NCBI GenBank assembly: GCA_032716605.1
Contig: CM064492.1
Location: forward strand, 51,739,844-51,803,843
Reading direction: 5' to 3'
Length of the DNA: 64,000 nt
DNA from: Paralithodes platypus
Taxonomy: Eukaryota; Arthropoda; Malacostraca; Decapoda; Lithodidae
The notes under the pieces were generated by a model. It was not told where the DNA came from and did not search any database. It saw nothing but the letters and a program-made list of their open reading frames with translations. Positions 53,111-64,000 of the stretch are shown here, piece after piece. Position 1 is the stretch's first letter, and every line of letters begins with the position of its first letter. A program made the translations under genes and the position numbers.

Positions 53111-53980
53111 GGAACCAATTCAAATATATTGTGAAAGGGACAACATTCAGGATAATAAGACCTGGAAGTAATAAGGTCTATTAAAATAAAGGAGAGATAG
53201 AGTAGAAGCACTTGGTGAGGACTAACAATTATATAGCTAATCAGAGTTACTTATAATTTCATAGACACTCAGACTACACAGTCTATGCAGTCCCTACTAA
53301 ACAGTCCGACCTTTAACCCGAGGGACATGAAATTGCCCTAGAGGCTAGGGTAGTTATATGTGTAATTCTAGCATTATATTCAGATAGGATGAGCTATATT
53401 GACGATATAAAGCATTACTTATTTTCCATGTGCGTTTATATTAATTGTATAACGAACATATGAACCTTGAAGAGCGATAAAACCAGTGGGAAAAGCATTT
53501 GGGTGGTGAAAACGCATATTTTCGCCACCCGGTCGTATGCTCAAGCGGGAAGGGGAGAGACATATATCCTCCCTTCGCAGCGTCTAGCAACACAGTGAGT
53601 GCCGCGTGAGAGATCTCAGTGTTGCATAAGATCTCTAAGTGAGTCACTGGTGTGTAGAAACCGTGTGAGAGACATTCGCGACGAAAATAACTGATAAATG
53701 GGGGAGATATGAGGAAAAGTAGCCTATAATTGAGGAGGGGGAGGGGGGGGGGGGGTGAGTGGTAAGAAGTACAGGAGTGGAATTATCTCACCTAATCACA
53801 TATCCCTTTGTTTTGAGAGGTGCTGGGGCATTTTGGAAGGGTTTTTATATGGTCTTGCTTCCATGAGGCCTATTGTGTTCGCTATGGTGACCATTCTGTG
53901 AGGCTTATTGCATTTGTTCGGTTAATCTAAAGAAAAAGGGTATATACTATGGTTTAAGACAAGGACAGTTAGAGCGGAGG
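53111..53980. other. No recognised gene
   Basis: Contains a LINE-UTR-like motif at 53280-53312 (AGTCCCTACTAAACAGTCCG) and a G-run near 53742. A 68-codon minus-strand frame at 53441-53647 has no recognisable domain. Confidence 0.35.
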
Positions 53981-53981
<1 letters not shown>

Positions 53982-54052
<71 letters not shown>

Positions 54053-54122
54053 AGAGTTAGAGTTAGAGAGAGAGAGAGAGTCAGAACAAGAGCGAGAGAT
54101 AACAGATAAACAAGAGAGAGAG
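53982..54122. repeat. (GA)n microsatellite
   Basis: About 34 GA units, then GTTAGA triplication and further GA. Confidence 0.95.
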
Positions 54123-54279
54123 AGCTGGTTAATAAAGAAGCCAAGGCACAATCCCAGTTAAATTTATAATCCAATTCGCCTAGCATGATAATCTCGCCAT
54201 AATTATCGTCGAGATTGTTTATTACTTATTATTTTTTATTAACAGTGGAGCGCGAGACTGGCCTGAGCTGAGTAATAAG

Positions 54280-55470
54280 TGGTGGTATTGATCCTTGGGG
54301 AGTGGGTGAGTGAGTACGGGGGGGGGGGAGGGGGGGGGAAGTGGGAGAGTGGGGGTGAATGAGTAGAAGAAGTGCTGAGTAAAGGTGGTGGTATTGATTC
54401 TGGGGAGTGGGAGTGGGTGAGTGAGTGGGGGTGGGGGAGTGGGTGAATGAGTGGAAGAAGAGCTGAGTAATAAGTGGTGGTATTGATCCTTGGAGAGTGG
54501 AGGAGTGGGTGGGTGGGGGAGTGGGTGAATGAGTGGAAGATCTGAGTAATAAGTGGTGTTATTGATTCTTGGGATTGGGGAGGAGTGGGAGTGGGTGAAT
54601 GAGTGGAAGAAGAGCTGAGCAATAGGTGATGCTATTGATTCTTGGAGTGGGGGAGGAGTGGGAGTGGGTGGGGGAAAGTGTGTGGTGGGTAGTGGGTGCA
54701 TGAGTGGAAGAAAAGTTTGAGTAATATGCTGTGTTATTGATCCTTGGGAGTGGGAGTGGGTGGGGGAGTAGGAGTGTGCGTTTGGGGGTAGTGGGTGCAT
54801 GAGTGGAAGAAGAACTAAGTAATAGGGGGTGCTATTGATCCTTGGAGAGTGGGGAGTGGAAGTGTGTGGGGGAGAGTGGGAGAGTGTGTGAATGAGTGGG
54901 AAAGGGAATAGGTGGTGGAAGGGAGGGAGGGAGGGAGTGGGTAGAGAAGAAGGAGGGGGATGGGTAGGCGGGAGTGGGATGGGTGGGGGGAGTGAGTGTG
55001 GTGCAGTGGAAGTTAGTGTAAATGAGTGGAAGAGGGAATGAGTGGTGGGAGGGTGAGAGAGAGTGTGTGAGTAAGTGGGAGATAGAGTGGGTTGGGGAAA
55101 AGGAATGGGAATAGAAGAAGGAGTGGGAGAGGGTATGGGTGTGGGGGTGTGAGAGAGAGAGAGTGTGTGAATGAGTGGGGGGGGGGGCGGAAGGGAGAAT
55201 GGGTGAGGGAGTGAGAGAGGGAGTTTTAGTGGGAGAGTGTGTGTGAATGATTGGGAGAGGACATGACTGGGGGGGAGGGGGGGGAGTGTGAGCGAAAGAG
55301 TATGAATGAGTGGCAGTCGGTGTGGGTGGAGGGAGGAACTAGGGGAAAAGGAATGTGTAGTCAAGAAGAAGGGGAAAATGTGTGTGTGGGGGGGGGGGGG
55401 GGGCCGATGGATGGATGGAGGGAAGGGAGAAGAGGAGGGAGAGATGGGACGTAAGAAAGTGGCAAGGGGT
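54280..55470. repeat. G-rich degenerate tandem repeat
   Basis: Loose units of 60-120 bp built from GAGTGGGTGAATGAGTGGAA and GAGTAATA.GTGGTG.TATTGAT, with GGGGGAG. It decays to the right into GTGTGTGAATGAGTGGGAGA. A 420-codon minus-strand frame runs through it (Pro/Ser/His/Thr-rich) and is best explained by the repeat. Confidence 0.85.
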
Positions 55471-55579
55471 GTACGAGGGAGCAATTAGAAAAGGGATTAT
55501 TTGGCGTGGTAAAACTGAGTATAAGAGTGAGAGTGGGAAGGAAGATCAAGTTGGATTTATTTATTTTATTATATTTTAA

Positions 55580-55795
55580 TCATATTTTTTTTAAAGCTGA
55601 CGATATATTGCATCTATGAGCAGAGGGGTTTTCGCTACTAATACAACTTTAAAAACTGTTAGTGTATCTCTGTATCATAACAGTGTCATATTTGCATAAT
55701 TAACAACAAACTCCTTATATATATTTTCATAATATCGGAGTAATCAAGATGAAGACATGACAATTTACCGTCAGCTGAAAGAAAACACATTATTT
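55580..55795. mobile_element. Family H repeat, copy 6
   Basis: AAGCTGACGATATATTGCAT at left, ACAATTTACCGTCAGCTGAA at right, interior CATAATTAACAACAAACTCC. Confidence 0.65.
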
Positions 55796-56044
55796 CATAT
55801 ATGTATTATTTTGTTAGTTTCCTCCCTAGACCTCCATCAAACTTAACAAACATCCATTAGATCTCCCTTCTAGACTAATTTGTACAGACTTACTGTCGTT
55901 CGACAGGATTTTGTTTTGTTTACAAATAAATAGCACGAAAGGTCTTAAAATCGACAAATAACTGGGACAAACATCTTAGAATCTAAAAACTAATGGGGCT
56001 AAACATGAGAGAGAAGGGTATCTAGAAAACCGACCCATTTCCCC
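55796..56044 (-). mobile_element. Family B, copy 13 (internally deleted)
   Basis: AGTTTCCTCCCTAGACCTCC, a shortened middle, then AAACTAATGGGGCTAAACAT and CGACCCATTTCCCC followed by TTAA 56045-56048. Confidence 0.75.
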
Positions 56045-56172
56045 TTAAGGCCATAATAACACGCACACTTCCTCGTCCACATCCTATTACACAAGAAATA
56101 AATAATTACAAAAATGCTCCAAACTCCCGAGATGTAATAATCCTTTTAATTGTATCATCCAACCTAATCCAC

Positions 56173-56176
<4 letters not shown>

Positions 56177-56210
<34 letters not shown>

Positions 56211-56221
56211 CTCTCTCTCTC
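56177..56221. repeat. (CA)n(CT)n microsatellite
   Basis: CA run followed directly by a CT run. Confidence 0.95.
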
Positions 56222-57309
56222 TTTAATGATATGTAATGGTTAAAACAGGGCTTCTGATTCTAAATAGTTTTATCGTCATCATCCCTTCTGAAGCCTGTTA
56301 CGATATACAGTATACATTCAATTCAGGACTTGCTCAATATATTTCACTCACCTCTAATATCTGTAACCATATATATATTCCATTCAGCACCTTATCAATG
56401 TCGTATACTTACTTTTAAAACCTGTAACCATATTAAAATTCCATTCAGCCCCTTTTGAATGTATTTTACTTACTTCTACAGCCTGTAACCATATTTAAAT
56501 TAGTCAGAACCTTCTCAACATCTTTTCACTACTTCTAATGTATCTAACCATATTCAAATTCAATTCAGTGCCTTCTCAATGTATTTTACTCACTCCTAAA
56601 ATCTGCAACCAATATGTAAATTCCATTCAGCCCCTTCTGAGTGTCTTTGATTCACTCCTAAAACCTGTAACCACTTTTAATTTCAAATCAGAGCCTTCTC
56701 AAAGTATTTGCCTTACTTCTAATGCATTTAACCATATTCAGCTTCCATTCAGCGCCTTGTCAATGTCTTTTAAACACTCCTAAAACCTGTAACCATATTT
56801 AAATTCCATTCAGCGCCGTCTCAATGTCTTTCACTCACCAGGCCCCCATTACCACAGCCATCAGAGTCTACCGATCTTCATTCACGCGGGTCTAATGAGG
56901 TCTTCCTAGTGGGCCCGATCCTTTCTTAGATCTCTGCGGTACCTTTCGACTCTCTTTGTCCCATCCTGATCCTCATTCTGGTCCTTGGGTCATCCATCAG
57001 TTTATTTCCGTCGATTCTATCTCTCTCTCTCTCTCTCTGACTATCTATGTATCTGACTGTCTATGTATATATCTATCTATATATCTCCCTATCTAGCTAT
57101 TTATCTATCTATTGCTGGACGCTTTACTCCCCTTTACGAGGGTGGCCATGCACAAAACGCCCCCAAGCGGATCGGTCCCCTATGAGAAGGACAACCCGTG
57201 CCAGTTTATTTATGGACGTATAGAATGGACCACTCAACTTGGGCTCCGTCCGAATCCGAGGTTCACTATATATGTATAATTTCAGCTTCCTTCAATTGCT
57301 TTTAATTAA

Positions 57310-57654
57310 GGTGGAGGTATGTGGATTTTCTGGATCCCCTATTCCCTCGTGTTTAGCCCCATTAGTTTTGAGATTATAAGACATTCGCCTCATTAATTTG
57401 AAAATGTTAACACCTTTCGGCCCATTACGTGGTCAATATTAAGACCTTTCGTGCCATTTAGGTGTCGATTCTTCTCCTGGCGAGCTATAGCGAGCCTGTA
57501 GTTTAGTAGAAACCGCGGAAATTTTCTATCGAAAAATGTACTCATTTATCTTGTCTTGGGTGTGGAAGTTTTAAGCTAGCTAGAGGTCTAGGGAGCAAAC
57601 TAAAACAAATATACATAATAATGAACAAAGGCCAGTAAAACAAGATAACCCCCA
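57310..57654 (+). mobile_element. TTAA element family B, copy 14, with known empty site
   Basis: TTAA at 57306-57309 and 57655-57658. The duplicate copy reads TTGCTTTTCATTAATGTAAAC at 59376-59396 without the element, i.e. a single TTAA at 59386-59389. Confidence 0.92.
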
Positions 57655-58103
57655 TTAATGTAAACAATGTTTAAGATTATTGTGACAAACTGTTCTCTCA
57701 TGTTCTGGTTATCATATACGATTTTATCTAGTTTAGGAAGGATACAAAAAAGTCAGATATCATTTGCTCTTATGAGTGAAAGGTCCTTTCTAATCTGAAT
57801 AAATCTTTATAAAGTCGTCCAATGCTACCCAGAATAAAATAACTAAATGCCTATTCATCTGCCTCAAAATACTTCACATATTCTGTATGATATTACTTTA
57901 ACATTTACTAAATATTTACGATAATTTTCCTTTTAAAGTACAACAAATCCAATATATTCTTGTAAAACCTTTGCATTAATATAGACATTCTTTCCCCACT
58001 GGTGTTTAGCCTTTTCGTACATTTTTCCTTTTTCATTGTATCACTTGTTCCTATAACACTAAGTCAATGCATCTTTCATAATAATGTCAGTATCCATGAT
58101 TAT

Positions 58104-58116
58104 ACACACACACACA

Positions 58117-58185
<69 letters not shown>

Positions 58186-58191
58186 TAAGCT

Positions 58192-58226
<35 letters not shown>
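58104..58226. repeat. (CA)n(TA)n microsatellite
   Basis: CA run, then over 30 TA units, a short spacer AAAAGTAAGCTTCG, then more TA. Confidence 0.95.
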
Positions 58227-58228
<2 letters not shown>

Positions 58229-58235
58229 TTATTTT

Positions 58236-58300
58236 TTGTTCTAAGCTTGACAAAGGTATAGAATCCAAACTAAATAAAATAACATATACAATAACCCCCC
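58236..58300 (+). mobile_element. Family B end fragment, copy 15
   Basis: TCTAAGCTTGACAAAGGTAT to AACCCCCC and TTAA 58301-58304; absent from the second duplication copy. Confidence 0.6.
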
Positions 58301-58449
58301 TTAAACTCATGCTTCCGAGAAGTTCAACCTAGCATGAGTAATAATGGACAACATAAACTCCAGGTAGAGAGAGAAATAGAGGTTGGCTCATTTGATGTGA
58401 GGCATATTTATTCCCTTTTATAACTGCTAACACGAATTTCCAGCGAGAT

Positions 58450-59695
58450 AGCTGGTATAGGCTATGTAACCATATTTAAATGCCATTCAGCCCCTTCTGA
58501 ATGTATTTTATTCACTCCTAAACCCTCTAACCATATTTAAATTACATGCAGCGCCCTCTCAATGTATTTAACTCACTCCTAGACCTATAACCATATTTAA
58601 ATTACATGCAGCGCCCTCTCAATGTATTTAACTCACTCCTAAACCCTCTAACCATATTTAAATTACATGCAGCGCCCTCTCAATGTATTTAACTCACTCC
58701 TAGACCTATAACCATATTTAAATTACATGCAGCGCCCTCTCAATGTATTTAACTCACTCCTAGACCTATAACCATATTTAAATTACATGCAGCGCCCTCT
58801 CAATGTATTTAACTCACTCCTAAACCCTCTAACCATATTTAAATTACATGCAGCGCCCTCTCAATGTATTTAACTCACTCCTAGACCTCTAACCATATTT
58901 AAATTCCATTCAGCGCCGTCTCAATGTCTTTCACTCACCAGGCCCCCATTACCAAAGCCATCAGAGTCTACCGATCTCCATTCACGCGGGTCTAATGAGG
59001 TCTTTCTAGTGGACCCGATCCTTTCTTAGATCTCCGCGGTACCTTTCGACTCTCTTTGTCCCATTACGATCCTCATTCTGGTCTTTGGGTCATCCATCAG
59101 TTTACTTCCGTCGACTCTCTCTCTCTCTCTCTCTTTCTACCTGTCTATGTATATATCTATCTCTATATCTACCTATATAGTTATTTATCTATCTATTGTC
59201 GGGCGCTTTACTATCCTTTACGAGGGTGGACATGCACAAAACGCCCCCAAGCGGACCTGGCCCCTGTAAGAAGGACAACCCGTGCCAGTACATTTAAGGC
59301 CTTATAGAATGGACCACTTAACTTGGGGTCCGTCCGACTCTGAGGCTCTCTATGTATCATTTCACTTTCCTTCAATTGCTTTTCATTAATGTAAACGTTT
59401 TTTAGTTTATTGTGAAGCACTTTTCTCTCATTTTCCGGTTATCATTATACGATTGTATTTAGTTTAGGAAGGGTACATAAAAGTAAGGGATAATTTGCTC
59501 TTATGAGTGGGAGGTCCTTCGTAATCTGTATAAATTATTATTATTAAACTCTTGCCTCCGAGAAGTTCAACCTAGCATAAGTAATAATGGACAACATGAA
59601 CTCCAGGTAGAGAGAGAAATAAAGGTTGGCTAATTGTTTTGAGGCATAGTCATTCCCATTAGTAATTGCTAAAACGAATTTCCAGTGAGATTGGT
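58450..59695. repeat. Segmental tandem duplication, copy 2
   Basis: Begins with a more homogeneous array of about 60 bp (58462-58935; TTTAAATTACATGCAGCGCC, CTCTCAATGTATTTAACTCA, about 8 copies). It is followed by the same unique block, TATC microsatellites, repeat E (59197-59350) and the block with GAAGTTCAACCTAGCATAAG. Lacks the two B-derived insertions of copy 1. Confidence 0.82.
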
Positions 59696-59797
59696 ACATA
59701 TATTTTGACCAGTTTGTCGAAATTCTGAAATACGTTGGTTATAATTATTCACAATAGTTCGACTATAAGCATAGGGAACGGAATTAGCTACTGTTAA

Positions 59798-60002
59798 CCC
59801 TCTGAAGAATATGACACATTTTGACACTTTATTCCGGCTATCAGTAGACGATTGTATACAGCTTAGGAAGGATCTGTGGGAATAAAAAGAGTAAAGACTC
59901 TCTCAATTAGCCCTCTGACTTTCATATACCCTTCCTAATCTGAGTAAAATCTTCTACTAATAACCAGAAAACAGAAAGAAATCCATAATCGGATCTTGAA
60001 AG
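59798..60002. mobile_element. TTAA element family F, copy 14
   Basis: TTAA 59794-59797, CCCTCTGAAGAATATGACAC, ATCAGTAGACGATTGTATAC and the inverse half; right border decayed (GGGTTATT). Confidence 0.75.
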
Positions 60003-60162
60003 GGTTATTGCAATGAATTAGTACTTTATATGGTAGCAACTTTTGTATTATATGAATTAGCCCAAAATAACTGACGAGAAAAACGAGGAAAAGATACCAT
60101 TTGAGTACAATTGGCATTTCAAGTATTCTACGTTAGGTATACCTTCTCATAGGGTCTCTAAG

Positions 60163-60210
60163 CTAACCCCTTGAGGAGTATGACGCTTTTTGACAGTTTA
60201 TTCTGTCATG
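60163..60210. mobile_element. Family F left-end fragment
   Basis: TAACCCCTTGAGGAGTATGA, then CTTTTTGACAGTTTATTCTG. Confidence 0.6.
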
Positions 60211-60257
60211 TACTTGGCCTTTAACTGTCTTGATGGTTTAATGCTTAGTGTGTTTAA

Positions 60258-60622
60258 GAGGGAATGGTAAATTTTTTGGGCGATTTTAGCATGTATTCAT
60301 TATGTTTCTAGTTTCCTCCCTAGACCTCCATCAAATAAAATAAAACAAAAATCCATTAGATCCCCCTTCTAGATTAATTTGTAAATTTTTCGGTAGAAAA
60401 ATGTCCAAGCCGAAGGCCGGTTCTTCCAATATTACAGGCTCACTATCGTTCGCCAGGGAAAAAATCGACACCTAAATAGCACTTAAGGTCTTACAATTGA
60501 CAACGAAATGGGGCGAAAGGTGTTAAAATCGTCTAACTAATGGGCCGAACGTCTTAAAATCTGAAAACTAATGGGGTTAAACATGAGGATGAAGAGGGCA
60601 CAGAAAACCGACCCATCTCCCC
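60258..60622 (-). mobile_element. TTAA element family B, copy 16
   Basis: TTAA 60254-60257 and 60623-60626; AGTTTCCTCCCTAGACCTCC, GCCGAAGGCCGG, GGCTCACTATCGTTCGCCAG. Confidence 0.87.
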
Positions 60623-60626
60623 TTAA

Positions 60627-61286
60627 CCCTTTCACGCATTTATGACGCAGAGGTTGCCAGATTAGCAATAAGAAATAGAGTTATCTCACTCTTATAAATA
60701 CCTCTCCAAAATTAGTTTTCTGCCCACAGCTAACTCAAACACAACTGCAGAGGTTGAAGTAACTAAACTAAAGCTTTCTAAATACCCCTGATGGTAACAA
60801 AGGTTTTAACACTCAACGAACGGCTAGTTTGGTAACATCTACCTGCCAAGCGGGAAAGATTTACCCTAAACGAGCTTCATTCCATGCTCTTTTTCATGCA
60901 TAAACAAGAGCCAGAGCGTAATACAATTATGTATCCGTGAAAGGGCGATAATTGAGCTTTCCAATGACACCTGAACCATCCTTGCACGACCACGGGTTTT
61001 CTTGCAACGATGTTGCAACGCGAGGACAAAAACCCTTTAAATACGGTAATTTCCTTAAATAATTCCCTCTCTAGGGAGGCAGTGGATGTGGATGAGTGTG
61101 GAGGAGGGACCAGTCGCGGTACGGGTGCCGTGCCGAACGGTCAGAGCCCACCCGCGCTGCTCCCACCGCTCGGACTCTCTCTCAGAGCCAATTATGTGCT
61201 CAACATCGCATTGGACTTAAGTCGGGCCCCGCCAGTTAGTCCTTGGTTCTCTTGACCGCCTTAAGTCGGGCACCGCCAAACAAGGG
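60627..61286. mobile_element. TTAA element K, copy 1
   Basis: TTAA 60623-60626 (shared with B) and 61287-61290. Ends CCCTTTCACGCATTTATGAC and GCACCGCCAAACAAGGG. The right end contains GGACTTAAGTCGGGCCCCGC, related to element X at 21.6/26.2 kb. Noncoding. Confidence 0.78.
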
Positions 61287-61304
61287 TTAAAGTATCCCCA
61301 ATAG

Positions 61305-61336
61305 GCTCAAAATCGCGTCATATGTCGGAGAGGGTT
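61305..61336. mobile_element. Element G end fragment
   Basis: AAATCGCGTCATATGTCGGA, then GAGGGTTAA, matching the right end of G at 33.94 kb. Confidence 0.55.
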
Positions 61337-61339
61337 AAG

Positions 61340-61430
61340 CTCTGTATGTGGTAACCCAGATTCGAATTCCGGTAGGAACACATGCTTTCATTAAATTCAT
61401 TGGCAAGTGTTTGGGGTTGGGAGTGAAATT
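61340..61430 (+). mobile_element. SINE-like tRNA-derived fragment
   Basis: A box B-like GATTCGAATTCC at about 61370, followed by CATGCTTTCATTAAATTCAT and TGGCAAGTGTTTGG, comparable with 33.13-33.2 kb. Confidence 0.4.
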
Positions 61431-61480
61431 ATTATATTAGATTATTATTAGGCGACTTTCTTAATTTTATTAGTTTCCTT

Positions 61481-61592
61481 GCTGACCCTTCCCAAATGGT
61501 AGTAATGATGGATCGATTACAGTACTCGCTTGTGAGCTATAGAGTTAATGTTTAAGAGTTTTGGCCTACACATTTGAAACAGGGGATAACAT
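61481..61592. repeat. Family C, half copy
   Basis: CCCTTCCCAAATGGTAGTAA, CGATTACAGTACTCGCTTGT, GAGTTTTGGCCTACAC. Confidence 0.55.
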
Positions 61593-61612
61593 ATAATTAT
61601 TAAGGTGGCGCT

Positions 61613-61800
61613 AATAAGTCATGTCTCAGCTGTCAATACGTTTGGCTTGTTCTGTGCTTTATTAATGTCTGCCAGATGTTGAATAGGGTTGGTAAGTGTT
61701 GGAACATGGTTGTATATCTCACTCAAAAGAAGAAATCATGTGTAAATATTGCTGATACCAATTAAGATAAAAAAAACATAATTGGTGCCGAGACATCGCT
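61613..61800 (+). mobile_element. Mariner-like MITE family D, copy 5 (right end lost)
   Basis: GGCGCTAATAAGTCATGTCTC to CATAATTGGTGCCGAGACAT. Confidence 0.7.
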
Positions 61801-61885
61801 ATTATACACAAGATACCGGTCTAACATATATCTCTAATTCCCAACATTAGAGTGGGCACTCTGGAACTCCATGCCCTCATATTAA

Positions 61886-62232
61886 AGGGGAGATGGGTCG
61901 TTTCTCTGGTCTCTCTTCTCCCTCATGTTTAGCCCCATTAGTTTCAGATTTTATGATGTTTGCCCCATTAGTTTTTAGATTTTAAGACCTTTCGCCTCAT
62001 TTCCTTGTCAATATTAAGACCTTTCGTGCTATTTAGGTGTCGACTTTTCCTGGCGAACGATAGTGAGCCTGTTATTTTGGAAGAACCGGCCTTCGGCCGG
62101 AAAAATGTTCTACCGAAAAATGTATAATTTAATCTAGAAGGGTGATCTGATGGATGTGTTTTTAAAGTTTGATGGAGGTCTAGGGAGGACACTAGACAAA
62201 TAATAAATACATGAACATACCGATCACAAAAT
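61886..62232 (+). mobile_element. TTAA element family B, copy 17
   Basis: TTAA 61882-61885; GGGGAGATGGGTCGTTTCTC, CTGGCGAACGATAGTGAGCC, GGCCTTCGGCCGG. The right end fades before TTAA at 62233-62236. Confidence 0.82.
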
Positions 62233-62371
62233 TAATATACCTTTTGGGCGATGATGGTAGGCTAACCCCAGACTTCCTTAGCACCAATCAGCCGCGCCGG
62301 CTCTAAAAACACATACTTCAATTAGCACACAATATTAACGTATTGCACTTTTCTCATTAGCCTCTATACTG

Positions 62372-62372
<1 letters not shown>

Positions 62373-62412
<40 letters not shown>
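62373..62412. repeat. (ACTT)n microsatellite
   Basis: Ten ACTT units. Confidence 0.97.
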
Positions 62413-62810
62413 GTTTTATACTATGAATATGTATATTCATAATATAGTGCGAAATGTTATATATTTTAATCAGAAGTATATGGTAATGTTCTGCTGTCAA
62501 GTCCACCTATATTAATATGTTGATGACTGACAATATACAGTGTCAGTCAGTAAGTCAGGCGCATACACACTCATATATAATATATATAACATGTATATAT
62601 CGAATGGTATTTAGGTGTTGTTCTACTTGCTCGTACCTCAACCGAACACAATTCCGACTGTTTGTATCTGTTCCCTCCTCCACAATACCGTCACTCAGGC
62701 GGGGACAATTGTCTTTGACTTGTAAATGGGAGGAAGAGAATGCACAGCGGGGAGGATACAAATATTGAATTCAGAATATTGTCTATTTTGTTCCTTTGTT
62801 GCGAGATTAC
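62413..62810. other. No recognisable feature
   Basis: No repeat match. Frames of 60-80 codons on both strands overlap and have no recognisable motif. Confidence 0.4.
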
Positions 62811-62817
62811 TGTTTAA

Positions 62818-63192
62818 GGGGGGTCACCTGCTTGTTTTCTCTTTCTCTCCTTTTCTCTCTTTCTCTGGCTCGTATCCATTCAGTCCCATTCAGCCAAGTG
62901 TTTTAAGAAATTAATCCCCATCCAGGTGTCGATTTCTTCCTGGCGAGCGATAGCGAGCCAGCATTGTATGGAGAAATCCGGCTTCGCCGTAGAAATTTTT
63001 CTATCGAAAAATTTACAAATTTAGCTTGCTGTCAAAACAAAAATATATATATGCTGGCTTGCTACCGCTCGCCAGGAAACTATTGACACCTGGATGGGGG
63101 TAAACGTCTTAAAGCAGTAGGCTGAATGGGGCCGAACGGTTACAAGCCAAAGAGAGACGGAGAGAAAGATAAAAACAGCGAGGTGGGCTGCC
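62818..63192. mobile_element. TTAA element family A, copy 5
   Basis: TTAA 62814-62817 and 63193-63196. Left GGGGGGTCACCTGCTTG, CCTGGCGAGCGATAGCGAGC, CCGGCTTCGCCG; right arm GGCTTGCTACCGCTCGCCAG. Confidence 0.85.
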
Positions 63193-63329
63193 TTAATTAT
63201 GTTGTCTGTTTACAACAGAACATGCTTGTAGAAAGTATTTCAATAAAGACCAAGTTATTCATCAGCTAAATATTATGTATAGATTAACATCGTTCTTAAC
63301 ACCAATAATCCCCAAAGGAAATTAATGAA

Positions 63330-63412
63330 ATCATGCGATTCTCCCAGATTTCGAGCTCAGGATACCATATACATAACTTACACGCTCTAACCATTACACC
63401 ATCAAGACAGGT
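63330..63412 (-). mobile_element. tRNA-like SINE head
   Basis: On the minus strand a good box A (GATGGTGTAATGGTTAGAGC, inverse at about 63376-63395) is followed by a degenerate box B (GAGCTCGAAATC). The acceptor stem is not formed, so this is a SINE head rather than a tRNA gene. Confidence 0.5.
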
Positions 63413-63785
63413 AAAGGTACAGTATGTGACCGTGATTAATATATATTTATCGAACACTGGATACCAATCTAATCATGAACTGGACCTAACTCCATTACCA
63501 GTGCTTATACGAGAGGAAATAAAAAAAATATAGAGTACAGATCTCAAAAAGCAGTATTGCAGGAATTAATAATTAGCAATTGATTAGGATATTGTGACCA
63601 GTTAAATCATGCAATTTTTTTTATATGCACACATAAGCATATTATACACGTACACACACGTATGCAGACAATATACGCACATGCACAAGCACACATACAC
63701 GTACTCAAAGGCGATCACATAGATTCACACGCACAGAAGAAACTGTAGAGGGGAACTGTGTCATAAAAGCCATTTTTATAGTAGG

Positions 63786-63935
63786 AAGTGTTTGTGTTAT
63801 TTGATTTTGGCTATCATTAGACGATTGTATGCAGGTTAGAGAGGGTTTTATGAAGTTGACGGGGGCGTACACTCTCGTAATATACTTTTTAATTCCTGCA
63901 AATTCTGGTTAAACTGCCTAAAATCATTGAATAAT
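63786..63935. mobile_element. Family F remnant
   Basis: GGCTATCATTAGACGATTGT, ATGCAGGTTAGAGAGGGTTT, and the inverse-half motif CTAAAATCATTGAATAATAG. Confidence 0.55.
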
Positions 63936-64000
63936 AGTCAACACAAATATTAAAATAATTAAGAATTGATTTTACAGTTGGGATTGAGAAATTTGAAAGC

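Larger units (their letters stand above)
56250..58440. repeat. Segmental tandem duplication, copy 1
   Basis: Contains a degenerate tandem array of about 65 bp (56283-56850; CCTGTAACCATATTTAAATT, CATTCAGC.CCTTCTCAATG) and a unique block with CAGGCCCCCATTACCA and CAGAGTCTACCGATC. These are followed by repeat E (57113-57275), a B insertion, and a block ending GAAGTTCAACCTAGCATGAG. The same order recurs at 58450-59695. Confidence 0.82.

Noticed and set aside
54222..55484. 420-codon minus-strand reading frame, Pro/Ser/His/Thr-rich
   Set aside because: It runs through a G-rich tandem repeat. Composition and periodicity explain the absence of stops, and no domain is visible.
58462..58935. Repeated blocks of about 60 bp as an array with spacers
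   Set aside because: The whole unit repeats and there are no variable spacers. It is a simple tandem array.
63330..63412. Functional tRNA on the minus strand
   Set aside because: Box A is good, but box B is degenerate and no acceptor stem pairs.

Overview
The window looks like a gene-poor, repeat-saturated stretch of an arthropod nuclear genome. A decapod crustacean is my best guess. The grounds are CR1-type non-LTR retrotransposons, a piggyBac element, tRNA-derived SINEs, a short interstitial (TTAGG)n telomere-type block (the arthropod motif), very abundant long microsatellites, and no operon-like coding. I see no intact host gene. Every protein-coding stretch I can support is a transposable-element relic or, in one case, a broken cold-shock-domain (Y-box-like) sequence. 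Family letters A to L below are provisional labels for repeats that I matched by eye within this window.

Layout. 0-5.7 kb: a hairpin-type repeat (H), a dead endonuclease/RT LINE fragment, a 1-kb minisatellite, then TTAA-flanked palindromic elements A-B-F placed end to end, a CR1 3' end, a 15-bp minisatellite, and F, A and F again. 5.7-9.4 kb: an unexplained GC-richer segment, a LINE 3' end, and a long palindrome carrying a TTAA element (M). 9.4-12.5 kb: a 5'-truncated CR1-like LINE (LINE1) inserted in repeat E. 12.7-18.3 kb: element B, purine tracts, and a long minus-strand copy of a second CR1-like LINE (LINE2). 18.6-19.2 kb: a SINE. 19.4-26.6 kb: a three-storey nest, with LINE2 split by a TTAA palindrome (Y/X) that is itself split by a 4.2-kb piggyBac element. 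27.4-28.8 kb: the Y-box-like sequence on the minus strand, running straight into a LINE2 3' UTR.

29-37 kb: relics of a third LINE (LINE3), repeat C, a minus-strand SINE, mariner-like MITE D, and an F element split by B that is split by G. 37.5-38.5 kb: a SINE nearly identical to the one at 18.6 kb, with microsatellite tails. 38.5-43.7 kb: G-rich DNA, AT-rich DNA, and a 1.5-kb inverted repeat enclosing a LINE1 fragment bordered by TTAGG repeats. 43.3-53 kb: more B, F, A, K, D and C elements, a 36-bp minisatellite and LINE3. 54-55.5 kb: G-rich tandem DNA. 56.2-59.7 kb: a tandem segmental duplication in which one copy gives an empty site for a B insertion. 59.8-64 kb: F, B, K, D, B and A elements.

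How the parts relate. LINE1, LINE2 and LINE3 would supply reverse transcriptase for the SINEs and possibly for the Y-box/LINE chimera. The piggyBac copy has the TTAA target and a TIR resembling the ends of the short F-type elements, so a relative of it is the likely mobiliser of that set. None of the copies here looks able to make a working protein. The most notable items are the Y-box/LINE2 3'-UTR chimera, the nested and chained TTAA elements with a natural empty site, and the conserved hairpin core shared by families A and B.
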